From: CAVPXC01 sp963709505
Lineage (GTDB): Bacteria > Chloroflexota > Anaerolineae > JAAEKA01
Reading direction: 5' to 3'
Assembly: GCA_963709505.1 (NCBI GenBank)
Contig: CAVPXC010000010.1
Span: 1 to 64,000, forward strand
DNA: 64,000 nt
Shown here one piece after another: positions 52,591 through 59,925 of the stretch. Every line of letters begins with the position of its first letter. Position 1 is the stretch's first letter. The notes beneath the pieces are model-generated. The model did not search any database. It saw only the letters and a list, made by a program, of their open reading frames with translations, and was not told where the DNA came from. Both the position numbers and the translations under genes were made by a program.

Positions 52591-52938
52591 CTACATTGCT
52601 TGGGCCGGTCTCCGACCGAGCCTCCGCTTCCGATCGCATTGGTCGGTGAGGAAAAACACGCGCCGAAAGCCTTGCGCCCGCAGTTCCTTGCTTACACCAA
52701 GCAGCACTCGTCGCCATAATCCGGAGTGCAGCGCGAGGTGATCCAGCGGGTCTCCATTGGACCGATGGAAGCCGTATGGAAGCGCCGGCAGCAGGACCAC
52801 TTGGCTGACGTTGAGGTGCTGCGCAACGGACGCCAGATCGTAGTCGCCTAAGCCCAGCGGGATGAGCATGGGTAAATCCCGAGGTAGCGCAGTTACTTCG
52901 GGCCAGGTTAGATTAGCGTAGGAAGTGATCTGTAGCAT
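52591..52938 (-). pseudogene. Creatininase-like protein, truncated
   Basis: About 105 residues align by eye with the N-terminal half of the next gene: NLTWPEVTALPRDLPMLIPL, VVLLPALPYGFHRSNGDPLD, LLGVSKELRAQGFRRVFFLTD. The first metal motif is replaced by GLGDYDL. Homology stops after FFLTD, where a GCTCGGTCGGAGACCGG palindrome (near 52600) begins. So either a tandem duplicate was cut off by the repeat or the repeat entered later. Confidence 0.6.
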
Positions 52939-52941
52939 CAG

Positions 52942-53108
52942 GTCACCAGGGGCACGGTCGGAGACCGGCCCGAGCAGCATGTGAAGTCACCAGGGGCACG
53001 GTCGGAGACCGGCCCGAGCAGCATGTGAGTCACCAGGGGCACGGTCGGAGACCGGCCCGAGCAGCATGTGAGTCACCAGGGGCACGGTCGGAGACCGGCC
53101 CGAGCAGT
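52942..53108. repeat. Four tandem copies of a 43-44 bp unit with a palindrome
   Basis: Copies begin at 52942, 52986, 53029 and 53072 with GTCACCAGGGGCACGGTCGG and carry the palindrome GGTCGGAGACCGGCCCGAGC. Related single copies are near 52600 and at 13980..14056. Confidence 0.93.
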
Positions 53109-53132
53109 ACAGGACCGGCCTGAGCAGGGAGA

Positions 53133-55091
53133 TCAGAGCAGATACCAGTCCAAGAAGCGCTCCATCGTCGCATAGAAGTGCTGGAGATTGCCGATCTGCA
53201 GGAAGCCGTGGCCTTCGCCTTCGTAGACGAAAAACTCGAAGGTCTTGCCCTCGCGCTTCAGCGCTTCAACCAACTGCTCGCTCTGCTTGGGGTGGACGCG
53301 CTCGTCGTCGGCGCCGTGCAAAATCAGGAGCGGCGCCTGGATGGCGGCCACGTCGTGGATCGGCGAGCCGGCGCGGTAGCCGGCGTGGTTGGCGGCGGGG
53401 TGCCCCATCTGCCGTTCCAGGTCCTCGCGGCCGATTCGGTCACCCTGCGCCCACGAGGCCAGGATGTCGCAATCCCCGAACTTGGCCACGCCGCAGGCGA
53501 AGCGGTGCTGTGGATCGCGCGCCAGCGCTAGCAGCGCCAGGTAGCTTCCATAGCTCGCGCCGTAGATGCCCAGCCGTTGGCCGTCCACCCAATCTAAACC
53601 GGTCAGGTGATCGGCCGCGGCCAGCATGTCGTCGGTGTCCACGATGCCCCAGGCGCCGTGCAGTGCGTGTTGATGCGCTAAGCCATAGCCCGTGCTGCCG
53701 CGGAAGTTGGGCGTCAACACGGCATAGCCCTTGGCGACCAGCCACTGCACCAGGATGTCCCATGTGCGAGCGTATTCGTCGGTCGGCCCACCGTGCGGAT
53801 AGACGATGGCCGGGCAGGGTTTTTCGCTTGAGGCGGTGGGCGGACGGAACAGCAGGGCCGGGATGCTGGCACCGTGCGTGCTGGGATAGGTCACGAATTC
53901 GGGCTGAACCAGGCCGGCGCCGGCTAAGGCCGGCGGCATGGACGCCGTCAACGGCCGCGCCGCGCCCGTCGTCGCATCGACCTGGTAGATGTCGGGCGGT
54001 TCAGTAGGGCTCTCGAACTCCACGGTCAGCCAGCGCCCGTCCGGGCTCCACTGCGGCCGGCTGTGCCAGCCGGGTCCGTCCCTCAATACGGTCTCTTGGC
54101 CCGAAGCTACGTCGAGCAGACAGAGGTCGCTCGTGCCTTGGCGGTTGACGACCAAGGCGATTGTTAGGCCGTCGGGGCGCCAGGCGAAGTCTTGGATGTC
54201 GGCGTGGGTTTGGGTGAGCCCCTGAACCCCCTCCCCGGCCCTCCCCCTAGGAAGGGGAGGGGGGCTGTTGTGCATGCTGTCAAGGGGGGCACGAGCATCT
54301 TGGACCTCGCCGGCCTTTTCCTCAAGGGAGGGAGATAGAGACAGAATGTACAGCTCGCGCCAGCCGGTGCGGTTGGAGGTGAAGGCGATGGCTTTGCCGT
54401 CGGGCGACCAGCGGGGGTTTTTGTCCCAGACTGTGGCGGCGCCGGTGAGATGCGTGACCTGGCCACCGGCTGCCGGCACGATGCAAATCTCAGATCGGTT
54501 GAGATCCTCCTGCGGCTGGTAGACAAAGGCGATGAGGCTGCCGTCGGGCGACGGCTGCGGGTCGGAGACGTCGGCTTGGAAATGGGTCAGTGCTGCGGGC
54601 CAGGCGCCCTCTGGCGACGTGGCGCACAGGTTTTCGAACGTCCCCCGGCCGCTGAGGAAGTAGACGCGGCGTCCGTCCGGGCTGAAGATCGGGTTGGAAT
54701 CGCCGTGCTTGAAGTCGGTCAGCCGGCGGGCGCGGCCGGTCTCGACGTCCACTTTCCAAATGTCTTCTTGCGCCGCATAGACGAGCGATCGGCTATCCGG
54801 GCTCCAGCGCGGGGCTTCGTCCGACCAGAAGGTCTGCGCGGGGCGGTCGAAGGTCAGCCGTTGCGGCCAAGCAGCCGGCGCGCAGCCGTCGACAGGCAAA
54901 ACGTACAGATCGTTGTTGCCGTCCCGTTGCCAGACGAAGGCCACTAGCCGGCCATCCGGCGACAACGCGTGATGGATAATCAAAGGAACGCCTGTCAGCA
55001 GGTCGAGGCTCCACGGCGCGGGCATCTTTCGATCCGGCCGCGCCTGCGCCGGCCAGCCGTTGCGTTCCTCTTTCAGGATTGTTGCCTTCAT
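53133..55091 (-). CDS. S9-family serine peptidase (acylaminoacyl/prolyl-oligopeptidase type)
   Basis: About 652 residues: N-terminal beta-propeller with repeated SPDGRLVAFVWQRDG/WSPDSRSLVYA blades, then the alpha/beta-hydrolase domain. Catalytic triad: Ser in YGASYGSYLALLAL, Asp in LLILHGADDERVHPKQSEQL, His in EGEGHGFLQIGN. No signal peptide, so cytosolic peptide breakdown is likely. Near residue 280 a palindromic repeat (54228..54267) is read in frame as NSPPPLPRGRAGEGVQG between two propeller blades. I start at ATG 55091; the frame upstream runs into a heptamer palindrome. Confidence 0.9.
   Translation of the reverse strand: MKATILKEERNGWPAQARPDRKMPAPWSLDLLTGVPLIIHHALSPDGRLVAFVWQRDGNNDLYVLPVDGCAPAAWPQRLTFDRPAQTFWSDEAPRWSPDSRSLVYAAQEDIWKVDVETGRARRLTDFKHGDSNPIFSPDGRRVYFLSGRGTFENLCATSPEGAWPAALTHFQADVSDPQPSPDGSLIAFVYQPQEDLNRSEICIVPAAGGQVTHLTGAATVWDKNPRWSPDGKAIAFTSNRTGWRELYILSLSPSLEEKAGEVQDARAPLDSMHNSPPPLPRGRAGEGVQGLTQTHADIQDFAWRPDGLTIALVVNRQGTSDLCLLDVASGQETVLRDGPGWHSRPQWSPDGRWLTVEFESPTEPPDIYQVDATTGAARPLTASMPPALAGAGLVQPEFVTYPSTHGASIPALLFRPPTASSEKPCPAIVYPHGGPTDEYARTWDILVQWLVAKGYAVLTPNFRGSTGYGLAHQHALHGAWGIVDTDDMLAAADHLTGLDWVDGQRLGIYGASYGSYLALLALARDPQHRFACGVAKFGDCDILASWAQGDRIGREDLERQMGHPAANHAGYRAGSPIHDVAAIQAPLLILHGADDERVHPKQSEQLVEALKREGKTFEFFVYEGEGHGFLQIGNLQHFYATMERFLDWYLL
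54228..54267. repeat. In-frame palindromic repeat inside the S9 peptidase gene
   Basis: CCCCCTCCCCGGCCCTCCCC followed by a near-complement AAGGGGAGGGGGG. A related element (CCCTCCCC arms) is in the restriction-modification gene at 62895..62942. Confidence 0.8.
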
Positions 55092-55107
55092 GCGTTTCTC
55101 AACACCT

Positions 55108-55167
55108 CCTCCGGCATTAACAATTGTCAATTGTCAATTGTCAATTGACAATTGTTAATGCCGGAGG
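55108..55167. repeat. Perfect heptamer palindrome, TCAATTG family
   Basis: CCTCCGGCATTAACAATTG and its exact complement enclose TCAATTG units. The inner 46 bp equal 41..86. It lies between the S9 and C45 genes and supplies the last codons of the C45 gene. Confidence 0.93.
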
Positions 55168-56296
55168 CTTCCAGTGCATAAGAGTGGTACTGCGCCCGGC
55201 ACGGCGTGCCCCAAGCCACGTGCATCGTCTGGCTGGTCAGGTCCATCACCAGCGAGGCGATGGTCTGCTGGCGCTCCATGGGAGCGTCGGCGATCTCGAC
55301 GTGGCTGCAGATGGACTGGGGGTAGTTGACGTGGTCGGACAGGATGGTCTGGAGGGACTTGAGGCTCAGCTTGCCGGCCTGGCTGCGCAGCAGGCGAAAG
55401 GCGCGGTTGTAGCGCACGCGGGAGGAAATCAGCTCTTCGCTATCGCGCTCGACGCCCCGCATATGCGGTGAAACATAGTTGTTGGTATGAGCCAGCACGC
55501 CGTCGGCGCCGTAGATGACCTCGAAGTCCTCGGCCGAGACCTCGACATTGACCATCTCCCCGCTGACGTGGGCGATCAGGTGGTTGTAGCCGGCGGCGCG
55601 GCGGCGGTTGAGTGCAGCGCGGATGGCCTCGGATGGCGTGCGTGCGGCCAGCACCGCCCGCGAGACGAAGATGCGCGGCACGCCGATGCGCACGTCGTTG
55701 GGATAGACCGAGTCGCAGCATTGGGCGATGCCGTGTTCGTTGAAGCCGATATTGGGCAGCAGGCCGCCGTAGGTGATCGCCAGGAAGGCCGGCTCGGCCG
55801 CGGGCCGGGCGTGGACTACGTAGACCGTGTCGAAGTCGTCGGGCAGCCAGTCCTCGTTGTGCCCGACCAGCAGCGATTGGTCGGCGGTGACCTCGGGCGC
55901 AGCCGCGAGGCTGGTGCAGCCCGCGTGGAGCGCGTCCTCGGTCAGCGCCTCCATGCAGTTGAGCACCAGCAGGTCGTTGAAGTCCATCTCGGCGCCGTCG
56001 GCAATGCCGTGCAGCTCCTCGACGTATTGCGGCACGCTCTGCTCGGCGAAGGGGAGATATTTGCGCGAATGCAGGATCGCTTCGTTCCAGTCGCGCAGCT
56101 TGAGGCGCTCGCTCTCCTCCTCCAGGAGGCGCCGGTAGGTGGCCAGCATCTGGTGGATGACCTCGCGGCGATGCTGGCCGATCTGCCTGCCCATGGCCAG
56201 GGGGCTGCCCTCGGCGTAGACGATGGGAACGGGCTGGCGCGTGGCGTAGGATGCTGGGTCGCTGGCTGAGACTGAGTAAACACCGGGGTCAGGCAT
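55127..56296 (-). CDS. C45-family N-terminal nucleophile acyltransferase/hydrolase
   Basis: A 389-residue protein of the penicillin acyltransferase-like C45 family. The likely nucleophile is Cys in HAGCTSLAA near residue 126, where autocleavage would occur; SLLVGHNEDWLPDDFDTVYV follows with the usual NxDW-type segment, and GFNEHGIAQCCDS and HTNNYVSP are also typical. Enzymes of this kind act on beta-alanyl or isopenicillin-like amides. The last ten residues (INNCQLTIDN) are encoded by a heptamer repeat. It is followed on the same strand by the S9 peptidase. Confidence 0.85.
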   Translation of the reverse strand: MPDPGVYSVSASDPASYATRQPVPIVYAEGSPLAMGRQIGQHRREVIHQMLATYRRLLEEESERLKLRDWNEAILHSRKYLPFAEQSVPQYVEELHGIADGAEMDFNDLLVLNCMEALTEDALHAGCTSLAAAPEVTADQSLLVGHNEDWLPDDFDTVYVVHARPAAEPAFLAITYGGLLPNIGFNEHGIAQCCDSVYPNDVRIGVPRIFVSRAVLAARTPSEAIRAALNRRRAAGYNHLIAHVSGEMVNVEVSAEDFEVIYGADGVLAHTNNYVSPHMRGVERDSEELISSRVRYNRAFRLLRSQAGKLSLKSLQTILSDHVNYPQSICSHVEIADAPMERQQTIASLVMDLTSQTMHVAWGTPCRAQYHSYALEASGINNCQLTIDN

Positions 56297-56326
56297 AGGT
56301 TGCTTCCATGTGAGGCGCCGGGGGAC

Positions 56327-58084
56327 TTACAGTTCTGCGCGATTTAGCTCGTCCTGCAACGCGGGCAGCCGGCGGTTCTCTTGACGGATTTGTGTAATCA
56401 GCGCGGTCCAACGTTCCGCCTGGTTCGTCTGCAGCAACAGCGCTCGAGCCCGTGCCAAGACTTGAGCCGCCTCGGCGTAACTGGTACGTCCGCGGCGATC
56501 GATGAGTTGGGTGGCGGCTTGGACATAGAGATCGATGGCGGCTTGGGGACGTTCCGCCTCGGCCGCGTGGGCAACGGCTAGCACCATATGATCCGAGGCA
56601 TAGGGGTACGCTCGCCGCAGTGTTGCCAGCGCGTCCAATGCAGAATCGATCTGGCCCTCGTGGAGGAAGATCTGTACACACACTTCATAGTGCTTGGCCT
56701 GTCGCAGTTCGTCCAGCAACGCTGGGCGAACCGTGTCCCAGTTGCCGAGCCGCTGTGCCGCCTCGCTAACTCGGACGTAAGTCTGCACATCGGGCCGTAA
56801 GGCAAAGAGCTGGCGAGACAGCCCTAGGGCCGCTTCATAGCGTTGGCCGACCATGTCGTAACTGATCAACCACTCGAACAACCGGGTATCGCGACTCTGG
56901 GGCAAACGCTCGCGGATCAAGCCCGCAACAACCTGCTCGTGGCCGGCGGCCTGAAACACGTCGACCAGGCCAAGCAAAGCATAGTCGCCAGCCTGGCGAG
57001 CTGCCTTAGTTGCCTCCTCAATCCGTTTTAGCTGCAACAGCCGCCGCACCAGATCGTTCAAGCGCCCCGTCTCGCGGCATATCCGCAGATAAGACTCGTC
57101 GTCCAGACGGTCCCCCTCAAGCTCCAGTAGGAAGCCACCGATGACGCCTCGTTTCCAGCCGCTGCTGTAACTGTCGGTATCGGACTCCGGCAGCGCGCGA
57201 CGCACCCATTCGGCGACCAGGGCTTTTTCGGTTTCGGTTGTCTCCTCGACCATAGCCGCCTGACTGCTGTCGCCGGTACCCACGCCGCCCATGGTGATGT
57301 CCCACTGCCAGATACGGAAGAGCGTCTCCAGCAAGGCGCGCCGCAGGATTGGATCGGCGGCGTGGTCCAGGCAGTCGACCAGCCCGTCCGCACACTCTGC
57401 CACGATGGCGACGAATTCGCCTTCTTCCTCGTACAGATTATGGTAGTCTTCCAGGATCACATCGGCGATGGTGGCATAGACCACGGCGGCGTTCTGCCAA
57501 TCGCCGGCCGCGGCATACTCATCGCCAGGACTGATGAGTGCCGCAACTTTTGCAGCCGCAGCGTACGACGCGCCCCATTCGCGAGGGAAGTGATCTGTCA
57601 CATGTCGCACCTGTCGTCGGATGATGTCTGCATCCAGGGGAGAAATTGCTGCGGAGCTGCCAGGCAGCGGCATCAAGACGATCAACTCGGCTTCAGGATA
57701 GGTATCGACGATCTTCACGATGATCCGGGCCAGTTCCTCCTTGCTAAGCCGAGACAGCGATTCCTCCAGATCCTTCATCTTCTGGAAACTGTCTGGGCTG
57801 GAGAGCCAGGTCAACAGCACGGCTGCGACGTGTTTGCACCGGCCGCCAGCGCCGACAGGGCACGAGCAATCGCCGAACACGATACCTTCGTCGTCGAAGG
57901 TGATCTCGACGTGGTAGGGCTGATCGGCTGATCCCCAGCACTCGGCTTTCAGAGTCGCCCCTTCCAGCCGCGGGTGCACGACCGCGCCGGATTGGGCGTA
58001 CCGTTGGCCACGGCTAAGCGACTGCGCGTCGATCCAGGAACGGATTTGCTTTTCTGTCAATTGGGGTGGAAAGCTCATGGGCAT
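56327..58084 (-). CDS. SWIM zinc-finger protein
   Basis: A 585-residue protein. The SWIM motif CSCPVGAGGRCKHVAAVLL (CxCxnCxH) is at about residues 75-93, preceded by the usual YAQSGAVVHPRLEGATLKAE strand region. The rest (150-580) is helical and reads like TPR-type repeats (RRALLETLFRIWQWD, YEAALGLSRQLFALRPDVQT). SWIM proteins bind DNA or proteins; in bacteria they often accompany SNF2 helicases, none of which is here. The ATG at 58084 or the next at 58078 may be used. Confidence 0.85.
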   Translation of the reverse strand: MPMSFPPQLTEKQIRSWIDAQSLSRGQRYAQSGAVVHPRLEGATLKAECWGSADQPYHVEITFDDEGIVFGDCSCPVGAGGRCKHVAAVLLTWLSSPDSFQKMKDLEESLSRLSKEELARIIVKIVDTYPEAELIVLMPLPGSSAAISPLDADIIRRQVRHVTDHFPREWGASYAAAAKVAALISPGDEYAAAGDWQNAAVVYATIADVILEDYHNLYEEEGEFVAIVAECADGLVDCLDHAADPILRRALLETLFRIWQWDITMGGVGTGDSSQAAMVEETTETEKALVAEWVRRALPESDTDSYSSGWKRGVIGGFLLELEGDRLDDESYLRICRETGRLNDLVRRLLQLKRIEEATKAARQAGDYALLGLVDVFQAAGHEQVVAGLIRERLPQSRDTRLFEWLISYDMVGQRYEAALGLSRQLFALRPDVQTYVRVSEAAQRLGNWDTVRPALLDELRQAKHYEVCVQIFLHEGQIDSALDALATLRRAYPYASDHMVLAVAHAAEAERPQAAIDLYVQAATQLIDRRGRTSYAEAAQVLARARALLLQTNQAERWTALITQIRQENRRLPALQDELNRAEL

Positions 58085-58120
58085 AGTGACCCAACCCGTT
58101 TGGTGGCGCGACCTGATTTG

Positions 58121-58619
58121 TTAGGTGGCTTCAGTGTCACTGTTAACGCGGTCTAGCATCGCCTGGATCTCTTCGATCAGAAAAGGCAGGTTTGGCTTGG
58201 TGAAGCTCAGGCCGGGAGCGGGGATGCGGTGATGCTTGATATCGGGGGGGACATGCTTGTGGTGGGGAAGGGTAGATGCGAGTGTGGGATCGTTGGGATG
58301 CGGCTGTGAAATCGTACCAGTAGAGCTTCTCCTTTCCGCCGTAATGGACTGCACAGTAGACATCGGCTGATGGAAGTGCTTTTTGGGTGTATGGAGGGAT
58401 TGATCGCGTCACTTCGTAGCGATACGACAAGATGCATCCTTGTCGGAAGTCCAGAAGCTCATAGACACAGAGTACGATCTCTCCGCCCAAAGCCAACAGG
58501 CCTGTCAACTGCGCCAGGGAGAGGCCGGGTGGCGCTATGACCAGTGTGCTTAGTTGAATGGCGGAATAGCGAGAGGGCAGTGTGTAAACCAACTCTTCGT
58601 AGTCGGAGCGTCTCAGCAT
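58121..58619 (-). CDS. TumE-like (DUF6516) toxin-type protein, one frameshift
   Basis: About 165 residues when corrected. N-terminal ALGGEIVLCVYELLDFRQGC, then SYRYEVTR, EKLYWYD followed in the other frame by QPHPNDPTLASTLPHHKHVP, and FLIEEIQAMLDRVNSDTEAT. The YWYDxxPHHP-type block is the mark of the DUF6516 family, which is listed as the toxin part of a TumE-type toxin-antitoxin pair. One base must be skipped at 58307..58312. A small gene for the partner lies 10 bp upstream. Confidence 0.68.
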
Positions 58620-58629
58620 CGCACCCCCC

Positions 58630-58905
58630 TCAGGCTGCCATTGGCGCTGCTCGCAGTTGTTCGATCAGGGAGTGGCGTCTCAATAAATCCTGGTAGGTCT
58701 CTTGGCGCCAATGCCACGCCTTGCAGAGACCATGCCACTCCATGAAGTCATGGAAGTGCGGATCGTCGATGTCATCGAAATCAGCCAACTCCCCGGCCTC
58801 CATCGCCTTGAAGAAGTCCTCCGATCGAACCCCATATCGATCTTCGAATTTGCGCAGTTGCCACTCGATCCAATGGATTTCACGCAGAAGTTCTTTCAGT
58901 TCCAT
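58630..58905 (-). CDS. Putative antitoxin partner of the TumE-like protein
   Basis: A 91-residue acidic helical protein (MELKELLREIHWIEWQLRKF, EDFFKAMEAGELADFDDIDD, HDFMEWHGLCKAWHWRQETY). Ten bp separate it from the downstream gene, with antitoxin-first order as usual for type II pairs. I start at ATG 58905; the frame continues further upstream without similarity. The role is inferred from position and size only. Confidence 0.6.
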   Translation of the reverse strand: MELKELLREIHWIEWQLRKFEDRYGVRSEDFFKAMEAGELADFDDIDDPHFHDFMEWHGLCKAWHWRQETYQDLLRRHSLIEQLRAAPMAA

Positions 58906-59027
58906 GACAAACTCCTTGCAAGGGTCAGAGCCAGCCTCTGTTGGACACAGTATACAGCAGGTTACGCTGAAGATCAACCGGACCGATTTGTATTAGCGAT
59001 CCTCCACCACCGCGGTCTCCTCCTCCG

Positions 59028-59498
59028 TCAGTCCCCAGGCACGCTAGCATCACCCGCGTCCGCCCGCTCTTCTTGTTCTGCAGCCAGCAGTTCAAGGCAG
59101 AAATCACGGAAACGCTCCAGGAAGACTAGATCCGCTTGCAGATAGGAGTAGATTTGCTCCACATCCACATCCCAGTACAGGTGGACCAGGCGATTGCGCA
59201 GCGAGACCATGTCGCTCATGGTGTTGGCGTAATCGGCGTCAAGGTAGCCCGCGTTCGCCAATGACTGGAACAAATCGCGCTGGGATTGCGGCTGGCCAAG
59301 GCCGTAGGTCGACACCAGGTGGCTGGAGATATCGGTGCAGGTTTCAATCGCTGCCTGCAGAGCCCTTTCGGTGGCTAGTTGCGCCGTGTAATCATCGGTG
59401 AACTCATCGAGCGTGAGATGCTGCTGTTTCTCTAACTCGCCGATGTACTGTTCTAATTTGCGCAAGCGCAGCCTGATACTCTTCTCGTTTAGCGTCAT
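59028..59498 (-). CDS. hepT: HepT-type HEPN toxin
   Basis: A 156-residue all-helical HEPN (DUF86) protein. The catalytic RxxxxH motif of HEPN RNases is present as RNRLVHLYW near residue 110. The partner nucleotidyltransferase gene overlaps its start by 95 bp. In known pairs MntA adds AMP to a tyrosine next to the RNase motif of HepT and so neutralises it; HLYW here (RNRLVHLYW) carries that Tyr. Expected in the cytosol. Confidence 0.85.
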   Translation of the reverse strand: MTLNEKSIRLRLRKLEQYIGELEKQQHLTLDEFTDDYTAQLATERALQAAIETCTDISSHLVSTYGLGQPQSQRDLFQSLANAGYLDADYANTMSDMVSLRNRLVHLYWDVDVEQIYSYLQADLVFLERFRDFCLELLAAEQEERADAGDASVPGD

Positions 59499-59925
59499 CG
59501 CGTTGCTCCCACAGGCGTTGCACGAAGGCCTGCCAATCGCGCTCCAACACAGGCTCCAGGTCCCAATAGCGGCGGCGGATCCAGGATTTATATTCGGCCA
59601 CCCGATCCAGGGAGCGCTGCCACAGTCGCCGGCCGCTGGTGATGACCTCGAACTGGGCAGCAACAGGGGCTAGATTGAGCACGTGAAGGTCAAGCCAATC
59701 AGGCCACGACGCTGACCAACGATCCTCGAACCGCCACAGCGTTTGTGAGACGATATCTTGACGGGCGAGGACCGCGATGTCCACGTCGCTTGCCGCGTGA
59801 GTGCGTCCTTCGACCTGAGAGCCGAAGAGATACAGCGCGTCGATTTCCTGTTGATCGACCGCCCAGGCGACGAGGTGGTTCGTGAGATCGTCAAGGCCGG
59901 CGTAGGATGATGCGTGTTGGATCAT
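59404..59925 (-). CDS. mntA: MntA-type minimal nucleotidyltransferase antitoxin
   Basis: A 173-residue protein with the nucleotidyltransferase signature LFGSQVEGRTHAASDVDIAV (GS-x10-DxD) at about residues 33-52. It is expected to AMPylate and silence HepT. Its ATG overlaps the stop codon of the restriction-modification gene as ATGA, and its 3' end overlaps hepT by 95 bp, so all three are probably translated from one message. Confidence 0.85.
   Translation of the reverse strand: MIQHASSYAGLDDLTNHLVAWAVDQQEIDALYLFGSQVEGRTHAASDVDIAVLARQDIVSQTLWRFEDRWSASWPDWLDLHVLNLAPVAAQFEVITSGRRLWQRSLDRVAEYKSWIRRRYWDLEPVLERDWQAFVQRLWEQRDDAKREEYQAALAQIRTVHRRVRETAASHAR

Noticed and set aside
55124..55160. A short peptide gene starting in the TCAATTG repeat (MSIVNCQLTIVN)
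   Set aside because: The same peptide appears wherever the palindrome occurs and has no ribosome site; it is translated repeat.
11814..58312. Genome-wide programmed +1 frameshifting as the explanation of the fifteen shifts
   Set aside because: No shared slippery codon or downstream structure could be found by eye, and a broken transposase and larC are among the sites. Kept as a possibility only; artefact or mutation bias is more likely.
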